A DNA stretch of 47,250 bases from a bacterium. Lineage in GTDB: Bacteria; Verrucomicrobiota; Verrucomicrobiia; Limisphaerales; UBA11358. The translations under genes were made by a program, and so were the position numbers. Shown piece after piece: positions 32,726-40,052 of this stretch. Within the stretch, counting starts at the first letter, position 1. The number at the start of each line of letters is the position of its first letter. The notes beneath the pieces were generated by a model. That model made no database searches, had not been told where the DNA came from, and saw nothing but the letters and a program-made list of their open reading frames with translations. The stretch lies in NCBI GenBank assembly GCA_021780905.1, contig JAJXXW010000023.1, positions 1 through 47,250 of the forward strand, written 5' to 3'.

Positions 32726-33856
32726 TCACTCAGTTGCCGACGCTCCGCTCCTTGCCGGCACGGGCACATCCAACAAGATATTGATCTGCTCGTAAAAAGT
32801 ATTCCGTTGCACCGGTATTTTTCCGGCTTCGCGGATGGCTTTGATCATGTCGGTCTCGGTCTGTGATTGCGGCGAAGACGCGCCGGCCATGTGGAAGATG
32901 TGTTCCTCGATGATGGTGCCGTGGATATCGTCCGCACCGAAGTTCAATGCGGTTTGCGCGAGTTTCATGCCGAGGCCCACCCAATACGCGGTGATGTGCG
33001 GGAAGTTGTCGAGGTAAATGCGACTGACAGCAATTGTGCGGAGTGAATCGGATTCGGTCGGTGGATGTTCGACGGGAATGTCGTTGTCTTGCGGCTGATA
33101 CGCGAGCGGCACGAAGGCGACATAGCCACCCGTTTCGTCCTGCAAGGAGCGCAATTGCCGTAAATGATCCACGCGATCGGCCAGACTCTCGACATGGCCG
33201 TAAAGCATCGTGCAAGTGCTACGCTGACCGAGCTTGTGCCATTGACGATGCACGTCGAGGTATTCCTCGGCGGATTCCTTGCCTTTGGCGATTTGCGAAC
33301 GGATGTCCTTGCGAAAGATTTCCGCGCCACCGCCGGTGAGCGAGTCGAGTCCGGCGGCTTTCAATTCAGCCAATGTCTGCTCGACGGATTTTTTGGCGAG
33401 CCACGCGAGATGCAAAATCTCAATCGCGGTGAAGCATTTTAATTGCAGCCGTGAATCCAGATATTTCAACGCGCGCAGCATATCCGTGTAATAACTAAAT
33501 GGCAGCGAGGGATGCAGTCCGCCGACGATGTGCATTTCGGTGATGCCGATTTTCAGTGCCGCACGGGCCTTTTCTACAATCTCTTCGATGGAAAACTGAA
33601 AGCCATCGGCATCGCGTTTCTTGCGCGAAAACGAGCAAAACTGGCAGGACAAAATACAGTAATTCGAATAGTTGACGTAGCAATTGACGATGTAGCTCGC
33701 GCGATTGCTAACCTTGCGCTGCCGGACAAAATCGGCGATGGCGCCGACGGCGTTCAAGTCTCTCGATTCAAATAGTCGTAGGGCGTCGGCATCGGTGATG
33801 CGTTCATTGGCGACGACCTTGTCGTAGATGTCACGCAGTTCACTATGTTGAATCAT
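32726..33856 (-). CDS. mqnE: Aminofutalosine synthase MqnE (radical SAM)
   Basis: 376 aa from the ATG at 33856 (MIQHSELRDIYDKV). The radical-SAM cluster motif C67-x3-C71-x2-C74 (NYCILSCQFCSF) is complete, followed by ITEMHIVGGLHPSLPFSYYTDMLRALK, TGGGAEIF and LYGHVES, all in the pattern of the MqnE/MqnC/CofH group; GGLHPSLPFSYY favours MqnE. MqnE joins 3-(1-carboxyvinyloxy)benzoate with a SAM-derived 5'-deoxyadenosyl radical to make aminofutalosine, an early step of the futalosine route to menaquinone. No other mqn gene is in the window, so the pathway is dispersed. The protein is full-length. Confidence 0.9.
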   Translation of the reverse strand: MIQHSELRDIYDKVVANERITDADALRLFESRDLNAVGAIADFVRQRKVSNRASYIVNCYVNYSNYCILSCQFCSFSRKKRDADGFQFSIEEIVEKARAALKIGITEMHIVGGLHPSLPFSYYTDMLRALKYLDSRLQLKCFTAIEILHLAWLAKKSVEQTLAELKAAGLDSLTGGGAEIFRKDIRSQIAKGKESAEEYLDVHRQWHKLGQRSTCTMLYGHVESLADRVDHLRQLRSLQDETGGYVAFVPLAYQPQDNDIPVEHPPTESDSLRTIAVSRIYLDNFPHITAYWVGLGMKLAQTALNFGADDIHGTIIEEHIFHMAGASSPQSQTETDMIKAIREAGKIPVQRNTFYEQINILLDVPVPARSGASATE

Positions 33857-33982
33857 AAAATTCACGGTAAATGACAAACAAAAAATGCGCGTTTGGTAGA
33901 TTGAGTCGGTTTGCCGATGACAATTGCAGCAATAGTTCGTGACGAAAATGCGGTTGAGGTTGCAATGGCAAAAGGCTTGTGT

Positions 33983-34408
33983 CTATTCATCAACATTTTT
34001 GAGCCGTTCAAACAGCAGGCTGAATTCAGGGCCAAGTTGTTTCAGTTGTTTGTGGTGCATGGCGGAAAGATTTTCCAGCGTCTTTCTGCCACGGCTGGTT
34101 AGTTGGATAAACACCTGCCGCCGGTCTTCCTCTGACGGCACGCGTGCCACAAGTTTCTCGGTCACTAAACGATCAACCAAGCCGACCGCACTGTGATGGC
34201 GAAGCTGCAATCGTTCCGCCAGTTCGCTTACGGTGACTTGGTCACGTCCAGGGAAACCTCTGATGGCCAGCAAGGCTTGATGTTGTTGCGGCGTGATGCC
34301 GGCAGCCTGCGCCGCCGTTTCGCTGAAATGGATGAATTTCCGCAACGCATAACGAAACGCGGCGAGCGTTTCATACTGTGCCTTGTTAAGTTTGTCTGGT
34401 CGCGCCAT
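33983..34408 (-). CDS. MarR-family transcriptional regulator
   Basis: 141 aa from the ATG at 34408 (MARPDKLNKAQYETL); three codons longer from 34417. The winged helix is clear: QVTVSELAERLQLRHHSAVGLVDRLVTEKLVARVPSEEDRRQVFIQLTSRG, with the DRR wing signature. The terminal helices (TLENLSAMHHKQLKQLGPEFSLLFERL) form the dimer interface. It is divergent from the CLC channel gene, and a near-perfect palindrome overlaps that gene's promoter, so it probably represses the channel gene and itself in response to a small ligand. Confidence 0.92.
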   Translation of the reverse strand: MARPDKLNKAQYETLAAFRYALRKFIHFSETAAQAAGITPQQHQALLAIRGFPGRDQVTVSELAERLQLRHHSAVGLVDRLVTEKLVARVPSEEDRRQVFIQLTSRGRKTLENLSAMHHKQLKQLGPEFSLLFERLKNVDE

Positions 34409-34454
34409 TTGAATCAAATTTTACACGGGTCTTACTTTCGTTGCCATCATTTGT

Positions 34455-34482
34455 TTGACAGTATCGTATTACGATATACACT
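34455..34482 (+). promoter_or_regulatory. Promoter of the CLC channel gene with embedded palindrome (MarR operator)
   Basis: A consensus -35 TTGACA at 34455-34460 and a -10-like TACACT at 34477-34482 are 16 bp apart. The palindrome TATCGTA-T-TACGATA (34462-34476) fills the spacer exactly. A MarR dimer bound there would block RNA polymerase. The start codon of the CLC gene is at 34496, 13 bp after the -10 element, so the transcript would have a very short leader or be almost leaderless. Confidence 0.65.
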
Positions 34483-34495
34483 GCGCGTTCGATAA

Positions 34496-36316
34496 ATGCA
34501 AATTGAAACTACCGTTGCCTCCATTGCCGGCAATCAAACAACCGTCGAAGATGAACTGGCTGATTTCAGCACGAACCGTCGCGTGCTGTTGTTGTCCGCC
34601 ATGTCACTGGTCATCGGTGCCTTCAGCGCCTTGGTGGCCTATGCTTTGATCTGGCTGATTGACGTGATAACCAACCTGGCCTTCTATCATCATTTTTCCG
34701 CCGTGAAGGTTTTGGCGGAAGGAAATCATTTGGGCTGGTGGGTGGTGCTGGTGCCGGTTGCCGGTGCGCTCATCATCGGCTTGATGGCGCGGTTTGGTTC
34801 GGAGAAGATTCGCGGCCACGGCATTCCCGAAGCGATCGAAGCAATTCTGCTCGGCCGCAGTTTCATCTCGCTCAAGGTCGCGATTCTCAAGCCGATTTCA
34901 TCCGCCATCTCGATCGGCACCGGCGGACCGTTCGGGGCGGAGGGGCCGATCATTATGACCGGCGGCGCGTTCGGTTCCATCTTCGCACAGTTATTTCATT
35001 TGAGTGCCGCCGAGCGCAAAACGCTGCTGGTGGCTGGCGCGGCGGCGGGCATGACTGCGATATTTGACACCCCGGTCGCCGCGGTTCTGTTGGCGGTTGA
35101 ATTGTTACTATTTGAATGGAAACCGCGCAGTTTTATTCCCGTGGCTGTGGCCTCAATCGTGGCTTCCGTTATGCGCGTGCCGTTGCTGGGGGCCGGACCT
35201 ATTTTTCCGGTGGTTCGACACGCGCCGGTGTTGGGAACAGAACTAGCCTTCGCCGCCGGTATCGGTGTTTTGGCCGGGTTCGGTTCGGGTTTGCTGACCC
35301 TGCTGGTTTACGCCTTTGAAGATCTTTTCCAAAAGCTGCCGTTGCATTGGATGTGGTGGCCGGCCATTGGCGCAATCTTCGTTGGCATTGGTGGCTATTT
35401 TGAACCGCGCGTGCTGAGCATGGGCTATGTAACCATTCACCATTTGTTGCGAGGCGAAATCATCGGCACCGCCATTATCGGCTTGCTCGTGGCGAAGGCG
35501 CTGGTGTGGTCTATTGCTTTGGGTTCAGGAACTTCCGGTGGTGTGCTGGCACCGTTACTCATCATCGGCGGCGCGCTGGGGGCATTGGTTGGCGCATGGA
35601 TTCCGGTGGGCGATGTTGGACTTTGGGCTTTGATCGGGATGGCGGCAATGATGGGCGGCACCTTGCGTTCGCCGCTAACCTCCATGGTTTTCGCCGTCGA
35701 ACTGACCCGTGATTTTAATTTGTTCCCCGCACTGCTGGCCGGTTCGGTGGCGGCGTTCGGCGTGACAGTTTTAGTGATGCGCCGTTCCATCCTCACAGAA
35801 AAACTCGCCCGACGCGGACACCACATTACGTGTGAATACAGCATTGATCCGTTTGAATTTGCCCGCGTGCGCGACGTGATGGACAAGGACGTGGCGACCA
35901 TTCCGGCCACCATGAAGCTTCTGGAATTATCGGATCGGATTGCCAACGGCGATGCCCGCCTCAGTCGACGTCAGGGAACGCTGATTGTGGACGACCAAAG
36001 CCAGCTGGTCGGCATCATCACGCGCGGCGACATCGTCCGCGCCTTGCGGTTAAAGAACTCGGGGGAAATGACCGTGGCGGAGTCTGGCAGCACGAACCTT
36101 ACGGTCACATTTCCCGATGAGCTATTGCACACTGCGCTTACTAAAATGTTGAATCAGGACGTTGGCCGGTTGCCGGTGGTGGAACGTAACAATCCTAAAA
36201 CAATCGTCGGCTACTTGGGCCGGGCATCAATCCTTTCCGCGCGGATGAAGATTCACGAAGAGGAAAACATCCGCCAGAAAGGCTGGCATTCGCGACCCGC
36301 CTCCAATCCCGCCTAA
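34496..36316 (+). CDS. CLC-type chloride channel/antiporter with C-terminal CBS region
   Basis: 606 aa with ten or more hydrophobic segments (residues about 30-430). CLC signatures are present: GHGIPEA (107-113, usual GSGIPE), GPFGAEGP (144-151, with the gating glutamate E149) and a downstream GSGTSGG-type segment (GSGTSGGVLAPLL). The C-terminal ~150 residues (ARVRDVMDKDVATIPA...LIVDDQSQLVGIITRGDIVRAL...LPVVERNNPKTIVGYLGR) form a CBS pair. CLC proteins move chloride or other small anions, some in exchange for protons. Regulation by the divergent MarR protein is supported by the palindrome in its promoter. Confidence 0.93.
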   Translation: MQIETTVASIAGNQTTVEDELADFSTNRRVLLLSAMSLVIGAFSALVAYALIWLIDVITNLAFYHHFSAVKVLAEGNHLGWWVVLVPVAGALIIGLMARFGSEKIRGHGIPEAIEAILLGRSFISLKVAILKPISSAISIGTGGPFGAEGPIIMTGGAFGSIFAQLFHLSAAERKTLLVAGAAAGMTAIFDTPVAAVLLAVELLLFEWKPRSFIPVAVASIVASVMRVPLLGAGPIFPVVRHAPVLGTELAFAAGIGVLAGFGSGLLTLLVYAFEDLFQKLPLHWMWWPAIGAIFVGIGGYFEPRVLSMGYVTIHHLLRGEIIGTAIIGLLVAKALVWSIALGSGTSGGVLAPLLIIGGALGALVGAWIPVGDVGLWALIGMAAMMGGTLRSPLTSMVFAVELTRDFNLFPALLAGSVAAFGVTVLVMRRSILTEKLARRGHHITCEYSIDPFEFARVRDVMDKDVATIPATMKLLELSDRIANGDARLSRRQGTLIVDDQSQLVGIITRGDIVRALRLKNSGEMTVAESGSTNLTVTFPDELLHTALTKMLNQDVGRLPVVERNNPKTIVGYLGRASILSARMKIHEEENIRQKGWHSRPASNPA

Positions 36317-36317
36317 T

Positions 36318-37103
36318 TTGGGCATTCGTATTTCTCACACGTCAAATCAACCGCGAAAAACTATGCGCATTGAAAATCCCGTTGAAAAGTTTGGCTCTTA
36401 CGTTGTCAGCCAAGGCAAAGATCCACTAGAGAACTCCAATTCTGCCGGACGACATTCACGAGCTCCTGCCATCACGATTTCATACCAGGCTGGTGTTGAT
36501 GTTTCCGAAATTTCAGGAAGGCTGGCCGAGATTCTGCAAAATTTAGAGCCAGAACACGGTCAAACCTGGTCGGTTCTTAACCAGCAACTTATTGAAGCCG
36601 CCCTTGAAGAGCAACGCTGGCCAAAGGAGCTGGCGGAGGCAATGCCAGAAGAAAAGAGGCTGTTTATTGATGAGTTGATGGATGACTTGTGCGGACTGCG
36701 TCCTCCATCCTGGGTATTGGTGCCACAGGTCGTGAAAACCACCTTGCATCTGGCAGTTAAAGGCCACGTTATCCTAATTGGACACGGAGCAACTGTCGTT
36801 ACGGCACGCATGGGGAATGTATTTCATGTCCGGTTGAACGGCTCTTTGCCCAAACGAATCGAGCGCGTTCAGACCCGGCGGAACCTGACACCAGAGGCGG
36901 CAGCCAAACTCGTCATGAAAGAAGATCGCGGGCGCGAACGTTACTTACGAGCACACTTCCATGCCCGTCTTGACAATGAATTGCTATATGACATGGCGAT
37001 CAATACCGACCGTATTTCGAATGATGACGCAGCAGCTACTGTTTACGAAGGAGCGCGACGGTTTTTCTCAGAACATCAACGCGATAAGCACTCAAGTTCC
37101 TGA
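36318..37103 (+). CDS. Cytidylate-kinase-like family protein, degenerate P-loop
   Basis: 261 aa; a start at 36363 (MRIENPVEKF) is better supported than 36318, which is 1 bp after the CLC stop. AITISYQAGVDVSEISGRLAEIL aligns with the 'ITISR..GSGG..IA..LA' start of Cytidylate_kin2 proteins, but the Gly-rich phosphate loop is replaced (SYQAGVDVSEI). Later parts fit the family: SVLNQQLIEAAL, VILIGHGATVVTARMGNVFHVRL with PLKRIERV-like (LPKRIERVQTRRNLTPEAA), and RYLRAHFHARLDNELLYDMAINTDRIS. It may be a non-catalytic or sensory relative. It follows the CLC gene directly and could be co-transcribed with it. Confidence 0.75.
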   Translation: MGIRISHTSNQPRKTMRIENPVEKFGSYVVSQGKDPLENSNSAGRHSRAPAITISYQAGVDVSEISGRLAEILQNLEPEHGQTWSVLNQQLIEAALEEQRWPKELAEAMPEEKRLFIDELMDDLCGLRPPSWVLVPQVVKTTLHLAVKGHVILIGHGATVVTARMGNVFHVRLNGSLPKRIERVQTRRNLTPEAAAKLVMKEDRGRERYLRAHFHARLDNELLYDMAINTDRISNDDAAATVYEGARRFFSEHQRDKHSSS

Positions 37104-37130
37104 TGCAGCAAAGACAACTTCTGTTGATAT

Positions 37131-37202
37131 ATGATTAAAATCGCCTTGTTGAAATTTATCATCGCTGCACTTTCTGGCGCGGTAGTTCTTTACGCGCTCT
37201 AA
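37131..37202 (+). CDS. Possible 23-aa single-span membrane peptide
   Basis: ATG-to-TAA frame encoding MIKIALLKFIIAALSGAVVL plus YAL, almost entirely one hydrophobic helix after a short basic start. It ends 2 bp before the start of the next membrane-protein gene. No strong ribosome-binding site is seen (weak AACTTCTG upstream), so expression is uncertain; chance is the alternative. Confidence 0.3.
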   Translation: MIKIALLKFIIAALSGAVVLYAL

Positions 37203-37204
37203 CC

Positions 37205-37591
37205 ATGCCACGTTTCCGCTATTACCGAGACCCGCTCTTTCTGGTTGGCTGCACCGCGTATGCCATCAACCGCTGGCTCGTCAAACCGCATATCCACACG
37301 GGATTTTTTCATGACCATTTTAATGATTGCTGGCTGATTCCCTGCGCGTTGCCGCTCGTTCTTTGGTTGCATCGGCGATTTGGCCTGCGCTTGCACGATA
37401 ATCTGCCGGAGATTTCTGAAATTGTGTCGCATCTTATTTTCTGGTCATTGTTGTTCAAATGGATCGGTCCAAAAATCTGGTCGCACGCCACGCCCGATCC
37501 GTGGGATGTGCTCTGCTACTGGGGCGGCGGAATGGTGGCGTGGTTCTGGTGGCATCGTGAATCACAATCCTATCGACTGGCAATCAGATGA
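37205..37591 (+). CDS. Hypothetical membrane protein
   Basis: 128 aa, rich in Trp, His and Arg with three or four hydrophobic segments (DPLFLVGCTAYAINRWL, CWLIPCALPLVLWLHR, SEIVSHLIFWSLLFKWIGPKIW, WDVLCYWGGGMVAWFWW). The segment HFNDCWLIPCALPLVLW looks family-typical but I cannot name a function. The stop overlaps the start of the chimeric methyltransferase frame by ATGA, implying that this gene was once followed by an intact methyltransferase gene in an operon. Confidence 0.65.
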   Translation: MPRFRYYRDPLFLVGCTAYAINRWLVKPHIHTGFFHDHFNDCWLIPCALPLVLWLHRRFGLRLHDNLPEISEIVSHLIFWSLLFKWIGPKIWSHATPDPWDVLCYWGGGMVAWFWWHRESQSYRLAIR

Positions 37592-38215
37592 GCTTCGATA
37601 AACTCGCGCCGTATTATCGCTGGATGGAATACATCCTTGCCGACGGAAGATTGCAACGTTGCCGAATTGCCTTCCTGGATCAAGTTCCGCAGCCGAAGAA
37701 CATTTTAATGTTGGGTGAAGGCCGTGGTCGCGGCCTGGTCGAGTATTGTCGCCAGTTTGCCGATACTGCGATTGGCGGAGTTGGAAAATTGTATTATCAA
37801 AGGTGCTGGCGCGGCGGGTTTGGCCGCGCTGCTGAGCGGTCAATTGCCGCAACTGGCCGGTCGCAAAGTCGTGCTGCTGCTCACCGGCGGCAACATTGAT
37901 CCACTGGCGCACAGCCGCGTGATTGAACGCGGGCTGGCTGCGGATGGACGCATTTATCGTTTCGACGTTTTGCTGAATGATCGTCCGGGCAGTCTGGCGC
38001 ATCTTGCCAGCGTGCTGGCCAATGCCGGAGCAAATGTGACGGAGATCGTGCATAACCGGACTTTCGCCGGCCCGGACCTTTCGCGAGTTCATGTGCTTTG
38101 CACCGTGGAAACTCGCGACCGGGCGCACATAGTCGAAGTTCAGCATCGGCTGGCAGAAAGCGGTGTGAAATTATTTGGTAAAGTGCCATCGTTCGTAGTC
38201 GGAACGGGTATTTAA
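37588..38215 (+). pseudogene. Chimeric remnant: methyltransferase N-terminus joined to threonine dehydratase C-terminus
   Basis: From 37588 the frame encodes FDKLAPYYRWMEYILADGRLQRCR...PKNILMLGEGRGRGLVE, the start of a SAM-dependent methyltransferase (the GEGRGR is motif I). Around 37760-37775 homology switches frame to LRLAELENCIIKGAGAAGLAALLSG, the late catalytic part of a threonine ammonia-lyase (IlvA/TdcB type), followed by its C-terminal regulatory ACT-like domain (YRFDVLLNDRPGSLAHLASVLANAGANVTEIVH...). The joined parts are in different frames, so no fusion protein arises from the first start. A deletion removed most of both genes; neither remnant can be a complete enzyme. Confidence 0.8.
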
Positions 38216-38291
38216 AACCGGTGAACTGAGGTGGCCATCACCACCGACTGGAAAAATGTTGCCTGCGGGCAGACCTCGCGCACTTCGCGAC

Positions 38292-39191
38292 TTAACGGGC
38301 ATGGTTGGTTTCCAATAATTGCTGGATGAATGCCTGACTGAGGCCCGATGGCGCGGGGCCTTGCGGATACAGAACCGAAAATGGCCGGCGGATATTCAGC
38401 TTGGGACAGTTGATTTTAACCAATGTTCCGGCAGCCAGTTCCGATTCAACACTGATTCGAAAGACATAACTGATCCCCAGCCCGGCCATCACCAGTCGCT
38501 TAATCGCCTCGGGGCTGGGAATTTCCTGCACGATTTTTAACCGGTGCAAGGGAATGTGCAGTTGACGCAAAGACGCTTCCATGAATTGCCTGCTGCCGGC
38601 CCCCACTTCGCGAACAATAATTGGCTGGCGCAGAACCATTGCAATCGTGGGTTGACGTATTTTAACCAATGGATTGGCGGGCGAAGCAATCCAGATGATT
38701 TCATCCTCCAAGAAAGTTCGCTTTTGAATTTCGGGGCGCTGGCATGGACCTTCGATGAGCGCCAGATCAATATGCTGGTCCAACAATGCTCCGATGATGG
38801 TGTCCGTGTTGCCATCAATGATCTCACAATTCACGGACGGATAGCGCTGTTTGAACCGCGCCAGGATTTCCGGCAGGTGATACGCCAGCAGCGTCTTGTT
38901 GCTGCCGAGGCGCAATCTCCCGGTCAGCGCGTCGCCGGGGGCCTGCAACTGCTGGGCGATGTTTTCGTGCGCCTGCGCGATTTGCTGAACGTGTTGCAGG
39001 TAAAGGATTCCGGCCGGTGTCAAAATCATTCCGCTGGCTGAACGGGTAAAGAGCGGCACCCGCAGCGCCGCCTCCAAAAGTTGAATGTGCTTGGTGACGG
39101 CCGGTTGGGATAAATGCAGCACGCGGGCGGCCTTGGTGGTGCTTTGCAGCCCGGCCACCTGCCGGAATACCTCCAGGCGATAATTCATCAT
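38292..39191 (-). CDS. LysR-family transcriptional regulator
   Basis: 299 aa, standard LTTR length. The N-terminal HTH (YRLEVFRQVAGLQSTTKAARVLHLSQPAVTKHIQLLEAALRVPLFTR) and the effector domain of CysB/CbbR-like type (GRLRLGSNKTLLAYHLPEILARFKQRYPSVNCEI...) are complete. It is divergent from the frameshifted lipoprotein gene and lies ~860 bp before the four-gene efflux operon. LysR regulators commonly control AaeXAB-type efflux in other bacteria, so that operon is a plausible target. A LysR-type box lies 20 bp upstream. Confidence 0.93.
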   Translation of the reverse strand: MMNYRLEVFRQVAGLQSTTKAARVLHLSQPAVTKHIQLLEAALRVPLFTRSASGMILTPAGILYLQHVQQIAQAHENIAQQLQAPGDALTGRLRLGSNKTLLAYHLPEILARFKQRYPSVNCEIIDGNTDTIIGALLDQHIDLALIEGPCQRPEIQKRTFLEDEIIWIASPANPLVKIRQPTIAMVLRQPIIVREVGAGSRQFMEASLRQLHIPLHRLKIVQEIPSPEAIKRLVMAGLGISYVFRISVESELAAGTLVKINCPKLNIRRPFSVLYPQGPAPSGLSQAFIQQLLETNHAR

Positions 39192-39210
39192 AGGTTTGCA
39201 ATGGTAGGCA

Positions 39211-39225
39211 ATAACATTAAGTTAT
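39211..39225. promoter_or_regulatory. LysR-type box upstream of the LysR gene
   Basis: ATAAC-ATTAA-GTTAT, a 15-bp interrupted palindrome with the AT-rich centre and T/A spacing typical of LTTR binding sites. It lies 20 bp upstream of the LysR start (39191) and between that gene and the divergent lipoprotein gene. Autoregulation is expected for the family. Confidence 0.5.
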
Positions 39226-39280
39226 GCGACATCTTAAGAAGCGATTAGCCAGGGGGCTGAACTCTGGCAAAATCTCCGCC

Positions 39281-39876
39281 ATGAAGATTGGCTTGGATCG
39301 AAATACCAACTCGTTTGAAACGCTCAAACAAAACCTGGCGGCACCGTTGAAATGCTCCGCGCCGGGATCGTTGCTAGCCGTCGCCCTGCTTGTCTCTGGT
39401 TGCGCCAGCCAGCCGCCGGTTGTGCTCGCGCCGGTGGGTCGGCACCGATGGCACTCAACCAGACGGCTCCCGGCAACGGCGCACTGATGGTTTATTCACC
39501 GTTGGAAGCGGTCGCCAATTTGAGCGCCGAGATTTCCGGCCAGCCTTCCGATGATTGGGAATATTCCGATTATAGAATTTTGTCCCCGGACGGGAAGCGT
39601 CTCAAATGGGTGGCGAATAATGCGGGCACGGTTCAGCTTCATCCGCAAACCATTGCGCTTCCCGCAGGCAACTACAGAGTCGTTGCCCAGGCTGATGGCG
39701 GCATTCGGGTTACGGTGCCGGTCGTCATCGCGAGCCACCAAACCACGGTGCTGCATCTTGATGGCCACGATTTCCCACCCGGCGAAACCGGCTTCAACCA
39801 AACCAACTCAGTCCGGCTGCCTGATGGCCGGATCGTGGGCTGGCGGGCTGCCGCGCAAAACGTGCCGGCATCCTGA
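39281..39876 (+). pseudogene. Frameshifted lipoprotein gene
   Basis: The first part (MKIGLDRNTNSFETLKQ...SLLAVALLVSGCASQPPVVLAPVG) has a lipoprotein signal with lipobox VSGC and is in one frame to about 39440. The rest (LNQTAPGNGALMVYSPLEAVANLSAEIS...IVGWRAA) continues the same protein in the next frame, ending at 39876. Related lipoproteins read through as one chain: CAS..PVVLAPVGP...G.L.VYS..., from memory. A single 1-nt indel near 39440 explains it. It is either a recent mutation or a sequencing error. Confidence 0.7.
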
Positions 39877-39899
39877 AACGCTAGAAAACCCAGCGCGTG

Positions 39900-39933
39900 C
39901 GACCGGCTTGAGCTAAGGCCGGTCGTTTAATTT
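39900..39933 (+). terminator. Rho-independent terminator after the lipoprotein gene
   Basis: CGACCGGC (39900-39907) pairs perfectly with GCCGGTCG (39918-39925), a GC-rich 8-bp stem with a 10-nt loop, followed by TTTAATTT. It separates the lipoprotein gene from the efflux operon. Confidence 0.8.
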
Positions 39934-40052
39934 ACCCCCAATCCTTTATGAAACTGAACCTCCTTATTGAACGGAACCTTTCCGTCTGACGTTGTCGCTG
40001 AAATGAAATTTTCCGGTGTGGTAAAAAGTATTGTCGTGGCAAACCGCTCAGT

